This document shows positions 1 to 9,078 of a stretch of 64,000 bases of DNA, piece after piece. The position numbers and the translations under genes are program-made. This DNA is from Pantoea stewartii subsp. stewartii (GTDB lineage Bacteria; Pseudomonadota; Gammaproteobacteria; Enterobacterales; Enterobacteriaceae), in assembly GCF_008801695.1 (NCBI RefSeq), contig NZ_VZPF01000011.1, positions 1 through 64,000 of the forward strand, written 5' to 3'. Each line of letters opens with the position of its first letter. Positions within the stretch are counted from its first letter, which is position 1. A model generated the notes under the pieces. That model was given only the letters and a program-made list of their open reading frames with translations, was not told the origin of the DNA and did not search any database.

Positions 1-115
1 GAATATTTTACGGCATTCTCCGCTAATGCTCAGGCGAATATCCCTGAAGGACGTTCTTAACAATTTAACAAGGGTTTACCACAAAATGGTGCTGGTTTAT
101 TAGCGTCAATTTGTG
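1..115. other. Unassigned AT-rich left edge
   Basis: The first 115 bases are clearly richer in A/T than the following DNA. Frame 1 is open from the window edge to a TAA at 58-60 and encodes about 19 residues ending IPEGRS; I do not recognise it. Bases 61-115 hold no reading frame I can defend. The change in composition, together with the abrupt start of an ABC-ATPase tail at about 116, suggests a junction (insertion, deletion or assembly join) near 115-118. I see no terminal inverted repeat that would name a mobile element. Confidence 0.35.
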
Positions 116-268
116 GGGATCCCTCAGGGCTTTGCCCGCAAAACCGCTGACCGGGTGGTGTTTATGGATCAGGGCGTGATTGCCGAACAGGGCACACCAG
201 ACGCCATTTTCGGGCATCCCCAGAATCCACGCACGCAACAGTTTCTGTCACGCGTTCTTGAGCATTAA
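116..268 (+). pseudogene. 3' remnant of an amino-acid ABC transporter ATPase
   Basis: In the frame ending at TAA 266-268 the translation includes [16 protein letters not shown], then [11 protein letters not shown] and a C-terminal FLSRVLEH. This is the typical C-terminal tail of GlnQ/HisP-type polar amino-acid ABC ATPases, after the H-loop. The family normally has THEMGFAR here; only GFAR and what follows remain, preceded by unrelated residues. Walker A, signature and Walker B motifs are all missing, so the fragment of about 50 codons cannot be functional. It sits 9 bases upstream of a D-amino-acid-type PLP enzyme on the same strand, suggesting both once belonged to one uptake and catabolism operon. 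The break lies close to position 118. Confidence 0.75.
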
Positions 269-277
269 GGAGCCGCT

Positions 278-1549
278 ATGTCTTTACGTCTTCCGCTAAA
301 CGCGGATGCCACGCTGGATGCCGCGCAGCCATCGCCCCGTTTTAAATCCGTTGCCGGTAACGGCGCGGCGCCGCTTGAGATCGGCACCGACGTCCTGCGC
401 AGCGCAGCAGTGTTTTCGCCGGTGATGGTCATGAAACAGGCCGCACTGGAGAATAACCTGCAGCAACTCGCGGCATTCTGTCGCGAAAAAGGTGTCATGC
501 TGGCGGCGCACGGTAAAACGTCGATGGCACCGACCATCTTACGGCGAGCTGTCAGTCAGGGCGGTGCATGGGGCATCAGCGCCGCCACGCCCGCTCAGGT
601 CCGTGCCCTGCGACACTTTGGTATCCGCAATGTCTTTCTGGCAAACGAGTTAGTCGATCCTGCCGGTATTCGCTGGATCGGTGAATGGCAGCGCCAGCAT
701 CCTGACCACGGCTTTCTCTGTTATGTGGATTCACTGGCGGGCATCACGCTGCTGGAAGAGAACCTGGGCGATACGGCCATTGCCGTGTTGATTGAAGTAT
801 CGATTCCCGGCGGCAGAACAGGATGCCGAACCGAGGAGGAAGTGCTGAGGATAGCTGAACGCATCGCCCAGAGTCGCCACCTGCAGCTTGTCGGTGTCGC
901 GGGCTATGAAGGGGCGCTGGGTGCCGCACGTGATGCAGCGGGCGTGGCGTTAATTCAGCACTACTGCAACGTCATGTTATCTACCGCCACTCTGCTGGCT
1001 GAACGCCAGCTGTTTCAGAGTGAGACCATTCTGCTGAGCGCCGGTGGGGGTGCCTGGTTTGATGTGGTGACAGCGTGCTTTACCCAGGCCACGCTGCCGC
1101 TACCGGTTCAGCCTTTAATTCGCTCGGGTGCGTATATGGCACACGACAGCGGTCTCTATTCCCGTATCGCCCCCTTTGCGCAGCCGGGCTCAGGCCACTA
1201 TTTTGAAGCCGCGCTGGAAATCTGGGGACGCGTACTGTCCCGTCCGGAACCGGGACTGGCGCTGCTGGACTTTGGCCGACGCGATGTCCCTTTCGATCAG
1301 GATTTACCTGTCCCGCTGTGGATGCGTGCCGCTGACGGCAGCGCACCGCGATCCGGCACGCATCTGTCGATCAGCGAGGTTAACGATCAGCATGCCTATC
1401 TGCGCCTTCCCGCGGATGAATCCCTTCAGCCGGGCGACTTGGTAGGATGCGGTATTTCTCATCCCTGTACCGCTTTTGATAAGTGGCGCTATCTTCCGTT
1501 GGTCGATGACGACTACCGCGTCGTGGACAGCGTAGAAACCGCGTTCTGA
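278..1549 (+). CDS. D-serine dehydratase-like / D-threonine aldolase-like PLP enzyme
   Basis: A 423-residue protein of the alanine-racemase-fold (fold type III) family that contains eukaryotic-type D-serine dehydratase, D-threonine aldolase and bacterial 'amino acid deaminase' proteins. The N-terminal barrel has the PLP-lysine segment AAHGKTSMAP (Lys80), and a glycine-rich phosphate-binding stretch GVAGYEG lies near residue 208. The C-terminal domain has GISHPCTAFDKW, where His395 and Cys397 match the His-x-Cys metal site of the DSD-like family. The ATG is preceded by AAGGAG about 5 bases upstream. The truncated ABC-ATPase just upstream suggests a D-amino-acid uptake/catabolic unit. The substrate cannot be told from sequence; D-serine, D-threonine or another 3-hydroxy-D-amino acid are the options. 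Confidence 0.8.
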   Translation: MSLRLPLNADATLDAAQPSPRFKSVAGNGAAPLEIGTDVLRSAAVFSPVMVMKQAALENNLQQLAAFCREKGVMLAAHGKTSMAPTILRRAVSQGGAWGISAATPAQVRALRHFGIRNVFLANELVDPAGIRWIGEWQRQHPDHGFLCYVDSLAGITLLEENLGDTAIAVLIEVSIPGGRTGCRTEEEVLRIAERIAQSRHLQLVGVAGYEGALGAARDAAGVALIQHYCNVMLSTATLLAERQLFQSETILLSAGGGAWFDVVTACFTQATLPLPVQPLIRSGAYMAHDSGLYSRIAPFAQPGSGHYFEAALEIWGRVLSRPEPGLALLDFGRRDVPFDQDLPVPLWMRAADGSAPRSGTHLSISEVNDQHAYLRLPADESLQPGDLVGCGISHPCTAFDKWRYLPLVDDDYRVVDSVETAF

Positions 1550-1586
1550 CCGCAGAGAATCTCCACCGCTGAGGCCGCGACCGGCC

Positions 1587-1630
1587 CATAACAAAACGGG
1601 CGATTCATCCGAATCGCCCGTTTTGTTATG
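1587..1630. terminator. Bidirectional terminator, perfect 20-bp stem
   Basis: Arms 1587-1606 and 1611-1630 are perfect 20-base inverted repeats around the four-base loop ATCC. The stem core is GGGCGATTC/GAATCGCCC, flanked by AACAAAA and TTTTGTT, so either strand gives a GC stem followed by a T-rich stretch. It lies between two convergent genes, the PLP enzyme (+) and cysH (-), and can end transcription from both sides. Confidence 0.85.
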
Positions 1631-1639
1631 CTGTCTTCA

Positions 1640-2371
1640 TCAGCCTTCGTGCAAGCCGCACTCGCGTTTCAGGCCAAAGAAACGTGTTTCTTCTTCCGCC
1701 ATGCCCGGCTCCCACTTACGCGTGGTGTGCGTATCTCCCACCGACAGGTAGCCTTCGTCCCACAACGGATGGTATTTCAGATTATGGGTTTGCAGATACT
1801 GATGGACCTGGCGGTTATCCCAGTCAATAATCGGCAGCACTTTAAACACACCGCGCTGAACGCCCAGCACCGGCAGACTGGCACGACTGCCTGACTGATC
1901 GCGACGCAGGCCCGCAAACCAGGTCTGGGCGCCCAGCGTTTCCAGTGCCCGGTTCATCGGCTCAACTTTGTTGATTTGGTTGTACTGCTCAATGCCTTCA
2001 ACCCCTTGTTCCCACAGCTTGCCATAACGCGCTTCCTGCCAGGCAGGCGACGTTTCGGCGCGGAACACCTTCAGGTTGAGATTGAGCTGGTCGGCCAGCT
2101 CATCTATAAAGCGATACGTTTCTGGAAACAGATAGCCCGTATCCGTGAGGATAACCGGAATATCGGGTTGCACACGCGTGACCAGATGTAGCGATACGGC
2201 AGCCTGAATACCAAAGCTGGACGAGAGCACATAAGCACCCGGCAGGTTTTCCAGTGCCCAGCTTACGCGTTCTTCCGCAGAGGCTTTTTCCAGTTGGGCG
2301 TTCGTCGCGGCCAGCGCCATCGCGCGCTGGACCTTCGACATCGCATTCAGTGCTGCAAGATCGATACTCAT
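1640..2371 (-). CDS. cysH: Phosphoadenosine phosphosulfate (PAPS) reductase
   Basis: Reduces PAPS to sulfite with thioredoxin or glutaredoxin electrons in assimilatory sulfate reduction (cytoplasm). The 243-residue protein (E. coli 244) has the PP-loop-like [16 protein letters not shown] near residue 48, [11 protein letters not shown] near 76, and the C-terminal catalytic KRECGLHEG with Cys238. The CC...CxxC iron-sulfur ligands of plant/APS-type enzymes are absent, so it is the PAPS-specific type. It is the last gene of cysJIH; its ATG overlaps the cysI stop by four bases (ATGA), implying translational coupling. In E. coli the next genes are iap/CRISPR-cas; here it faces the PLP enzyme across a strong terminator. 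Confidence 0.97.
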   Translation of the reverse strand: MSIDLAALNAMSKVQRAMALAATNAQLEKASAEERVSWALENLPGAYVLSSSFGIQAAVSLHLVTRVQPDIPVILTDTGYLFPETYRFIDELADQLNLNLKVFRAETSPAWQEARYGKLWEQGVEGIEQYNQINKVEPMNRALETLGAQTWFAGLRRDQSGSRASLPVLGVQRGVFKVLPIIDWDNRQVHQYLQTHNLKYHPLWDEGYLSVGDTHTTRKWEPGMAEEETRFFGLKRECGLHEG

Positions 2372-4089
2372 TTTGCCTCCTGCCAGAAGTCGCGCGCAGG
2401 GTCCAGCACCGGAGCAACGATGCCCGCACGGATCACGAAGTCGCCAAAGCCTTCTGCGGCCTCGCGCTCTTTCGCCCAGCGCCCTACCAGCTCATCAATT
2501 GTGGCGAGAATTTCAGGTTCGGTAATGTTTTCACGATACATACGTGGGATACGCGTGCCGATACGGTTACCCCCAATGTGCAGGTTGTAACGCCCTGGCG
2601 CTTTCCCGACCAGGCCCACTTCTGCCAGCATCGCACGGCCACAGCCGTTCGGACAACCGGTAACGCGTAGCACGATGTGCTCTTCACCGACGCCGTGATT
2701 GTGCATGATCGCTTCAACCCGGGTGACGAAAGACGGCAGGAAACGCTCAGCCTCCGCCATAGCCAGTGGACAGGTCGGAAACGCCACGCAGGCCATTGAG
2801 TTTTCTCGCTGCGGCGTCACATTTTCCATCAGTCCATGTTCACGGGCAATCGCCTCAATCTGCGCTTTCTGGCTTTCTGGCACGCCCGCCACGATCAGAT
2901 TCTGGTTGGCGGTCAGGCGGAAATCGCCCTGATGGATTTTGGCGATTTCGGCGATGCCGCTTTTTAACGGACGTCCCGGATAATCCAGCAGACGGCCGTT
3001 TTCAATGAACAGCGTCAGATGCCATTTGTTGTCGATCCCTTTGATCCAGCCGAAACGATCGCCGCGTGTAGTGAATTCGTAAGGGCGCGTCGGCTCAAAC
3101 GTCACACCGGCGCGCTTCTCAACTTCGGCCTTAAAGGTGTCAACGCCCACGCGCTCCAGCGTGTATTTGGTTTTGGCGTTTTTACGATCGGTACGGTTGC
3201 CCCAGTCGCGCTGCGTGGTAACCACCGCCGCGGCGACGTCCAGAATCTTCTCTACCGGGAAATAGCCGAATTCGCTGGCGGTACGGGCATAGGTCGCTTT
3301 GTTACCGTGCTCAATGGACAAACCGCCGCCCACCAGCAGGTTAAAGCCGACCAGCTTGCCGTTTTCCGCAATGGCAATAAAGTTCAGATCGTTAGCGTGC
3401 AGATCGACATCATTGTGCGGCGGGATCACCACCGTGGTTTTAAACTTACGCGGCAGGTAGGTTTCCCCCAGGATCGGCTCTTCGTCGGTTGTGGCGACTT
3501 TCTCCTGATCCCACCAAATCTCAGTATAGGCGCGGGTTTGCGGCAGCAGATGTTCTGACAGCTTTTTCGCCCATTCGTAGGCTTCCTGATGCAACGCGGA
3601 TTCCACCGGGTTGGAGGTACACAGGACGTTACGGTTAACGTCATTCGCCGTCGCCAGCGCATCCAGCCCCACTTCATGCAGCATCTGATGCGTAGGTTTG
3701 ACGTTCTTTTTCAGGATGCCGTGAAACTGGAACGTCTGACGGTTCGTCAGACGAATGCTGCCGTAGAGCGTTTTCTCGGTGGCAAACTTATCGATCGCCA
3801 GCCACTGGGTCGGCGTGATAATCCCACCCGGCAGGCGGCAGCGCAGCATCATGGCATGGCGCGGTTCCAGCTTTTGCTCGGCGCGTTCTGCGCGAATATC
3901 GCGATCATCCTGCTGGTACATGCCGTGAAAACGGATCAGCAGGAAGTTGTCGCCGCTGAAACCACCGGTCAGTCCATCCTCAAGATCGTCAAGAATGGTT
4001 CCACGCAGATAATTGCTCTCTTTTTTTAACCGCTCTGCATCTGTCAGTTTGCCTTCAACCACCAGCGGTCCAGGGTATTTTTCAGTCAT
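2368..4089 (-). CDS. cysI: Sulfite reductase, hemoprotein (beta) subunit
   Basis: Catalytic siroheme-[4Fe-4S] subunit of NADPH-sulfite reductase, reducing sulfite to sulfide with six electrons supplied by CysJ. At 573 residues it matches the family (E. coli 570). The four cysteines of the cluster/siroheme site are present at positions 434 and 440 (ACVAFPTC) and 479 and 483 (GCPNGCG). Both sulfite-reductase repeats are visible, with substrate-binding arginine and lysine-rich stretches such as [12 protein letters not shown] near 113. It starts one base inside the cysJ stop (TAATG) and overlaps cysH by four bases, a tightly coupled three-gene operon. Confidence 0.98.
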   Translation of the reverse strand: MTEKYPGPLVVEGKLTDAERLKKESNYLRGTILDDLEDGLTGGFSGDNFLLIRFHGMYQQDDRDIRAERAEQKLEPRHAMMLRCRLPGGIITPTQWLAIDKFATEKTLYGSIRLTNRQTFQFHGILKKNVKPTHQMLHEVGLDALATANDVNRNVLCTSNPVESALHQEAYEWAKKLSEHLLPQTRAYTEIWWDQEKVATTDEEPILGETYLPRKFKTTVVIPPHNDVDLHANDLNFIAIAENGKLVGFNLLVGGGLSIEHGNKATYARTASEFGYFPVEKILDVAAAVVTTQRDWGNRTDRKNAKTKYTLERVGVDTFKAEVEKRAGVTFEPTRPYEFTTRGDRFGWIKGIDNKWHLTLFIENGRLLDYPGRPLKSGIAEIAKIHQGDFRLTANQNLIVAGVPESQKAQIEAIAREHGLMENVTPQRENSMACVAFPTCPLAMAEAERFLPSFVTRVEAIMHNHGVGEEHIVLRVTGCPNGCGRAMLAEVGLVGKAPGRYNLHIGGNRIGTRIPRMYRENITEPEILATIDELVGRWAKEREAAEGFGDFVIRAGIVAPVLDPARDFWQEAK

Positions 4090-5891
4090 TAGTAAACGTC
4101 TCGCTGATAGCGGCGCTCAATGCGCAGCTCACTTAAAAATTCGTCAGCCGTTTCACGATCCATAGCACCGTGCTCGACCACCACATCCAGTAACGCCTGC
4201 TCAACGTCTCTTGCCATGCGATTTGCATCGCCGCAGACATACAGGTGCGCGCCATCCTGAATCCAGCGCCAGACTTCCGCACCCTTCGCGCGGATTTTAT
4301 CTTGTACGTATATTTTCTCTGCCTGATCGCGCGACCAGGCCAGATCGATGTGCGTTAACAGGCCGTCTTTAACATATTTCTGCCATTCCACCTGATACAG
4401 AAAGTCATCCGTAAAGTGCGGATTGCCAAAGAACAGCCAGTTTTTCCCGCTGGCCCCATCGTTGTCACGCTGTTGCATAAAGGCGCGGAACGGGGCGATT
4501 CCGGTGCCCGGACCAATCATGATCACAGGTACATCGGGATTCTCCGGCAGGCGGAAGTTATCATTATGTTCGATAAACACCCGGACTTCGCCGTCTTCTT
4601 CAACACGGTCTGCCAGCCAGGTTGATGCGCCGCCGCCGCGCTGCCGTCCTTCGATATCAAAACGTACCGCACCCACGGTGATATGCACTTCGGTATCGGT
4701 CTCCGCCTGCGAAGAGGCAATCGAATACAAGCGCGGGGTTAAGGGACGCAGCAGGCCGGTCAGCTGCTCAGCCGTCAGTTGCGCAGGCGCCAGGCGAACC
4801 ATATCGACAATCGGATAACGTTGCGCGTACTGTTGAAGTTTAGCTTTGTCATCCACCAGCGACAGCAGTTCATCGTTGCGGGATAAAGTGGCGTACTGCG
4901 CCACAATTTGCGCGGTGTTGACCGTTAACTCGAAATGTTTCTGCAGCGCCTCTGGCAGCGGCAGCGTCTGGCCCTGTACGTCAACCGGCTCATCGCCTTT
5001 TAACCACACCAGCTCCAGCAGTTCGCTGACCAACGCGGCATCGTTTTCATACCAGACGCCCAGCGCATCGCCGGGCTGGTAGCGCAAACCGGAATCGCCC
5101 AAATCAATTTCGATATGGCGGACGTCTTTATCCGAATCGCGGCCGGTGATTTTCTGATTGACCGATAAACTCGCGCTGAGGGGCTGCGTTTTGGAATAGG
5201 GGCTGGTGGACACTTCATTGACGCTGCCCGCCACGGTTGCCGCCGCCTGTGCGGGCGAGGCCGTCGGGACCCGTGCTTTCAGAATGTCGGTGAGCGCCTT
5301 GCGCCAGGCGCTGGCCTGCTCAGCATAGTCAACATCGGCATCAACCCGATCCAGCAGGCGTTCCGCCCCCAGCTCAGCCAGCCGTGTATCGAAATCTTTG
5401 CCCGCCTTGCTGAAGAATTCATAGGAGGTGTCGCCCAGACCCAGTACGGCAAAAGCCGCACCGTCCATTTTGGGCGCTTTTTTCGACATCAGGAATTTAT
5501 GCAGCGCAACGGCTTCTTCCGGCGGCTCGCCTTCCCCTTGCGTGGAGGTCACCACAATCAGCAGCTTTTCCTGGCCGATTTGTTTAAATTTGTAGTCGCC
5601 GGCGTTCACCAGATTCACGGTCAGCTTTGCGGCCTGCAGGTCATCGCGGAGCTGTTCAGCCACCCGACGGGCGTTGCCGGTTTGCGAGGCGGAAAGCAGC
5701 GTAATCGCGGGCGCTTCAGGCTGTGCCGGAGCGCTGGCCACCGCCTGACCCGGCGCATGATTGACTTTGCCCCAGAAGTAGCCGGAGAGCCACGCCATTT
5801 GAGTGGTGGAAAAATCTGTCGTTGCTGCCTCTAAACGGGCAAGTTGCTCCGGAGAGAGCGGAAGCAGTGAACCTGGTGCCTGAGTCGTCAT
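4089..5891 (-). CDS. cysJ: Sulfite reductase, flavoprotein (alpha) subunit
   Basis: NADPH-dependent flavoprotein that passes electrons via FAD and FMN to CysI. The 600-residue product (E. coli 599) has an N-terminal flavodoxin domain (about 60-205; [18 protein letters not shown] and [14 protein letters not shown] bind FMN). An FAD-binding module follows (RLYSIASSQ near 388), then a C-terminal NADPH domain ([32 protein letters not shown]) ending in the aromatic RRYQRDVY. It is the first gene of cysJIH. A 276-bp gap separates it from the divergent acetyltransferase-like gene; CysB-dependent control is expected from the family, but I did not assign a CysB site. Confidence 0.98.
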   Translation of the reverse strand: MTTQAPGSLLPLSPEQLARLEAATTDFSTTQMAWLSGYFWGKVNHAPGQAVASAPAQPEAPAITLLSASQTGNARRVAEQLRDDLQAAKLTVNLVNAGDYKFKQIGQEKLLIVVTSTQGEGEPPEEAVALHKFLMSKKAPKMDGAAFAVLGLGDTSYEFFSKAGKDFDTRLAELGAERLLDRVDADVDYAEQASAWRKALTDILKARVPTASPAQAAATVAGSVNEVSTSPYSKTQPLSASLSVNQKITGRDSDKDVRHIEIDLGDSGLRYQPGDALGVWYENDAALVSELLELVWLKGDEPVDVQGQTLPLPEALQKHFELTVNTAQIVAQYATLSRNDELLSLVDDKAKLQQYAQRYPIVDMVRLAPAQLTAEQLTGLLRPLTPRLYSIASSQAETDTEVHITVGAVRFDIEGRQRGGGASTWLADRVEEDGEVRVFIEHNDNFRLPENPDVPVIMIGPGTGIAPFRAFMQQRDNDGASGKNWLFFGNPHFTDDFLYQVEWQKYVKDGLLTHIDLAWSRDQAEKIYVQDKIRAKGAEVWRWIQDGAHLYVCGDANRMARDVEQALLDVVVEHGAMDRETADEFLSELRIERRYQRDVY

Positions 5892-6167
5892 CGCGATAAA
5901 AATTCCAGTAGCAGAAATCCGGACCGAATAGTGGCGGAAGAGAGAGAAGGGTACAGCCAGCTATATTAACGATTAAAGACGCCTTCGACATATCAAATAA
6001 CCAAAATGACTAAATGGTTTTTCAGATACAATTAATCGTTAAAAGTGGTAATCCTGACAGTCATCAACAGACTCAGGTAATCATCCTTCCCGCTCTGATT
6101 AATGGCGGGTGATTGCCCTGAATACGTGGCATAACGAATTGCCAAAGCGACGATACGAGAGGATCGG
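5892..6167. promoter_or_regulatory. Divergent promoter region upstream of cysJ
   Basis: A 276-base gap between divergent genes. Bases about 5960-6055 are strongly A/T-rich with several TTAA/ATTAAT steps, including TTAACGATTAAAG and AATTAATCGTTAAAAG, as expected for a CysB-activated cysJ promoter in enterobacteria. The two related ACGATTAA / TTAATCGT stretches form a loose inverted pair about 75 bases apart. I could not place -35/-10 boxes or a CysB site with confidence. For the rightward gene an AGAGGA precedes the GTG start. Confidence 0.4.
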
Positions 6168-6995
6168 GTGCCTGAGACAGTAACTGCATTATCGCCTGCG
6201 CTGACAGAGCGAATCCTGGATAAACTGGGCCTGGATCACTCCCCTGCCCCAGATGCGGCCGGACTTCAGGCGCTTTACCGCGCCTGGTGCCAGAAGGTGC
6301 CCTTCGACACTATCCGCCGGCGCATTCTCGCGAACGATCCTCCTTCCCAACCGTTGCCCGGCACCACGGCCGACGATTTTTTCACGCACTGGCTACAATT
6401 TGGCACCGGCGGCACCTGCTGGGCCGGTCATGGCGCACTCTTTGCGCTGCTCATGCAACTGGGATTTCGTGCACAACTCGGTGTATCCAGGATGCTGTCC
6501 TCGCGTCCGTCCCCCGTCGATTCTCCCGGTCATGGTCTGCTGTTGGTCACCCTCGACGATCGTCCTCTGGTGGTGGATGCTACGATGCTTCATGGCCATC
6601 CGCTGCCGCTTGAGGTGGCAGAGTATGCGCATCCCGTCTGGGGCACGCAGGTTCATCAGCAGGGCGACAGTTGGTTGATTAACTGGAAGCCGTTAGGTCG
6701 GGCAAGGCTGGATTGTCAGCTCCTGGCGCTTAATATCCCCTTCGCTGACTTTCAGGCGCGCCATCAAAAAAGCCGCAACACCAGTCGCTTTGACGGTGCA
6801 CTGCTGATTCGTCGGGCAGGTCATGAAACACTCACCGGCATCGTTAAAGGTGAGCAGGTAGTAAGAGCCCAGGACGGAAGCGAAAGCTTCACGCCGCTGT
6901 CACAATCACAACAACATCAGTTGTTAATTGAGCATTTCGGTATCGCCGAAGAAATCGTGGCGCGTCTTCCCGCCGACGTGTCGCACAACGGTTAA
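6168..6995 (+). CDS. Arylamine N-acetyltransferase-fold protein
   Basis: A 275-residue protein with the three landmarks of the NAT family in the right order: Cys84 in GTGGTCWAGHGAL (family RGGxCFE), His122 in PGHGLLLV (family RxHxLLL) and Asp137 in LVVDATML (family xxDVGFG). An N-terminal VPFDTIRRRI matches the family's IPFEN segment. NATs transfer acetyl from acetyl-CoA to arylamines or hydrazines, but this member is divergent, so the substrate and even transferase activity are inference. The start is GTG with AGAGGA about four bases upstream; no ATG fits. It is monocistronic, divergent from cysJ and upstream of queD, and is not part of the E. coli gene order here. Confidence 0.72.
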   Translation: MPETVTALSPALTERILDKLGLDHSPAPDAAGLQALYRAWCQKVPFDTIRRRILANDPPSQPLPGTTADDFFTHWLQFGTGGTCWAGHGALFALLMQLGFRAQLGVSRMLSSRPSPVDSPGHGLLLVTLDDRPLVVDATMLHGHPLPLEVAEYAHPVWGTQVHQQGDSWLINWKPLGRARLDCQLLALNIPFADFQARHQKSRNTSRFDGALLIRRAGHETLTGIVKGEQVVRAQDGSESFTPLSQSQQHQLLIEHFGIAEEIVARLPADVSHNG

Positions 6996-7128
6996 CGGCT
7001 TTATGCCGGGTTAACGCCCTGATGCGCTTAACCATTCTGGCGATTGGCTGAGCAAACTGCGCTTAACGGGTGCGAAAAAGCTGCTTTTCAGGTAGAATTC
7101 GGCCCGTTTTTAATGCCTGAGAGCGATT

Positions 7129-7488
7129 ATGTCTACCACGTTATTTAAAGAGTTCCAGTTCGAAGCCGCACACCATTTACCTAATGTACCGGCCGGACAC
7201 AAATGCGGTCGTTTGCACGGTCACTCCTTCCTGGTGCGTCTGGAAATCACCGGCGAAGTGGATGCGCATACCGGCTGGGTGATGGATTTTGCTGAACTGA
7301 AAGCGGCCTTTAAACCCCTTTATGACCGGCTTGATCATTATTACCTCAATGACATTCCGGGACTGGAGAATCCGACCAGCGAAGTGCTGGCCAAATGGAT
7401 TTGGGATCATATGAAGCCTCGCCTGCCGTTGCTGAGCGCGGTCATGATCAAAGAAACCTGCACCGCAGGCTGTACCTACCGCGGTTAA
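7129..7488 (+). CDS. queD: 6-carboxy-5,6,7,8-tetrahydropterin synthase
   Basis: Converts dihydroneopterin triphosphate to 6-carboxytetrahydropterin, the first committed step to preQ0/queuosine. The 119-residue protein (E. coli 121) has the zinc histidines His15 (AAHHL), His30 and His32 (CGRLHGHSF), with catalytic Cys26 in the same motif. The pterin-binding C-terminal [17 protein letters not shown] contains the family Glu. It belongs functionally with queE (8282-8953) and queF (31530-32375) in this window. In E. coli it also lies beside cysJ; here the acetyltransferase-like gene is interposed. Confidence 0.96.
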   Translation: MSTTLFKEFQFEAAHHLPNVPAGHKCGRLHGHSFLVRLEITGEVDAHTGWVMDFAELKAAFKPLYDRLDHYYLNDIPGLENPTSEVLAKWIWDHMKPRLPLLSAVMIKETCTAGCTYRG

Positions 7489-7491
7489 CCG

Positions 7492-7514
7492 GCCGCCCTT
7501 CGCCAACGGGCGGC
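7492..7514 (+). terminator. Hairpin after queD
   Basis: GCCGCCC (7492-7498) and GGGCGGC (7508-7514) form a perfect 7-bp GC stem with a nine-base loop four bases after the queD stop. No T-run follows, so it is either a weak or Rho-assisted terminator or an mRNA 3'-end stabiliser. Confidence 0.5.
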
Positions 7515-7647
7515 TGATCGGGCACAGGGTTGATCAGTCGGCAGGGTTGCTGACATATGCATTGTAACGTTCCGTCGGCTGTCATCCCGCTGTCATCTTT
7601 ACCGACCAGGCTGTTCTCTCCTTCATTAAAGATCATGAGAATCAACA

Positions 7648-8248
7648 ATGAACCTGAGAAAGCCTTTTCTGGCCTTGTCCGTTTTTATCACTGCCTCTGC
7701 CGCCGTCCAGGCGGAAAACATCCTTAACTTCCCGCAACCCGAAACGCTGCCGGATGCCTTCTATGCCGTCACGGAAATTCCGGCAGGCGGCATCATAAAA
7801 TATGAAACCGATGCGAAAACCGGTTTCATCGTTGCCGACCGTTTTCAGTCCATGCCGGTTGCGTATCCGGCTAACTACGGTTCGCTGACGCAATCACTGG
7901 GCGGTGATAACGATCCGCTGGATGTGATCTTCTATACGCGCGCCCCACTCGCCCCCGGGACACTCATTAAACTGCGCCCGATTGGCGTACTGAAAATGAT
8001 CGACGGCGGCGAAGTGGATGACAAAATTGTCGCCGTACCCGCCAGTCATGTCGATCCAACCTATGATGCGATTCAGACGGTAGCCGATTTGCCCAAAATG
8101 GAGCAGCAGCGGCTGGAGGCTTTTTTTTCGCGTTTACAAGGAACTGCCCGAGGGCCGTAAGAAGGTTGAGCTGAAAGGGTTTGAAGACGCGAACGCCGCA
8201 AAAGCGGAGATTAAGCAGGCTTATGAAACCTGGAAAGCGAAACAGTAA
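7648..8248 (+). pseudogene. Secreted inorganic pyrophosphatase, frameshifted at a T8 tract
   Basis: Begins with a clear Sec signal peptide (MNLRKPFLALSVFITASAAVQA, cleavage after AQA-like VQA), followed by a family I soluble pyrophosphatase domain. YPANYGSLTQSLGGDNDPLDV carries the DxDPxD signature aspartates. The frame runs into TAA at 8158-8160. Removing one T from the eight-T run at 8121-8128 restores FFRVYKELPEGRKKVELKG and a normal C-terminus ending WKAKQ at 8246-8248, giving 199 residues in all. Until the extra T is confirmed this may be a true frameshift, slippage-prone expression or a homopolymer sequencing error. PPases of this exported type would hydrolyse pyrophosphate in the periplasm. 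Confidence 0.85.
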
Positions 8249-8251
8249 ATG

Positions 8252-8277
8252 AAAAAGGCGGCCAGGGCCGCCTTTTT
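8252..8277. terminator. Bidirectional intrinsic terminator
   Basis: AAAAAGGCGGC (8252-8262) and GCCGCCTTTTT (8267-8277) form an 11-bp stem with loop CAGG and a T5/A5 on either side. It begins three bases after the restored pyrophosphatase stop and ends just before the queE stop, so it serves both convergent genes. Its position directly after 8248 supports the idea that 8248, not 8160, is the genuine end of the pyrophosphatase gene. Confidence 0.85.
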
Positions 8278-8281
8278 GCTG

Positions 8282-8953
8282 TCAGGCAATATTCAGGTAT
8301 TTATGCGTCTGCATCGACAGGCGCCAGTTGCGCGCAATGCAGGTTTCGATACACAGTTTAGTCGCATCATCTTTGCGACTGATCGGCTGCAGCGCAATAA
8401 TGCGCGCTTTCGTGTCCTGAATCCCGGCCAGTAAATCGTCTAAGGCCTCCACATCACGTTGCCGTGCTACCGGATGTTTGATCTCATCTGCACGGCTCAG
8501 CGCCTGTGCCAGGACATCATAACCGCCGCGCATATTAACCTTCGGCGACACGGTCACCCAGGTTTGTGCAGAGCAGTGGATTTCGTGGGTCCCGCTGGTT
8601 TCGATCTGGCACTGAAACCCTGCGGCTTCCAGCGCGTCGGTCAGTGGGCGCAAATCGTAGATGGCCGGTTCTCCGCCGGTGATCACAATGTGACGGGCAG
8701 TCCAGCCCTGTTGCGCGATGCTGCTGAGCAGCATCGGCACATCCGCGTTGCCCCAGGCATCGCTTTCCACCGTTTTAACCAGAATATCGCCTAATGCTGT
8801 TTCCCGATCCGCCTGTTTTTCCCAGGTGTGTTTGGTGTCACACCAACTGCATCCTACCGGACATCCCTGTAAGCGGATGAAAATCGCCGGCACGCCGGTG
8901 TAATAGCCTTCGCCTTGCAGCGTCTGGAACATTTCGTTAATCGGGTACTGCAT
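8282..8953 (-). CDS. queE: 7-carboxy-7-deazaguanine synthase (radical SAM)
   Basis: Rearranges 6-carboxytetrahydropterin to 7-carboxy-7-deazaguanine in queuosine synthesis. The radical-SAM cluster cysteines lie in GCPVGCSWCDTKHTW near residue 32, after QGEGYYTGVPAIFIRL; a GGEP motif (VITGGEPAI) binds SAM. I chose the ATG at 8953 (223 residues, the E. coli length). An in-frame ATG two codons upstream at 8959 is adjacent to the AGAG ribosome-binding site, whereas 8953 has about six bases of spacing. Transcribed toward the pyrophosphatase gene; no gene overlaps it. Confidence 0.96.
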   Translation of the reverse strand: MQYPINEMFQTLQGEGYYTGVPAIFIRLQGCPVGCSWCDTKHTWEKQADRETALGDILVKTVESDAWGNADVPMLLSSIAQQGWTARHIVITGGEPAIYDLRPLTDALEAAGFQCQIETSGTHEIHCSAQTWVTVSPKVNMRGGYDVLAQALSRADEIKHPVARQRDVEALDDLLAGIQDTKARIIALQPISRKDDATKLCIETCIARNWRLSMQTHKYLNIA

Positions 8954-9078
8954 AATCATCTCTGTGAAGTTTTAAAACGCGATTATCGCAGAACTCAGCG
9001 CTGAGATCATGTCAGGTGATGCTGAACCGACGCGATCTGCTGTGAACGCGCCAGGCAACAGGAGGACAGCAGGCGGGA

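Noticed and set aside
1-1640. A CRISPR-cas locus beside cysH, as in E. coli
   Set aside because: I saw no regularly spaced repeats or cas-like frames between the window edge and cysH, nor elsewhere in the window.
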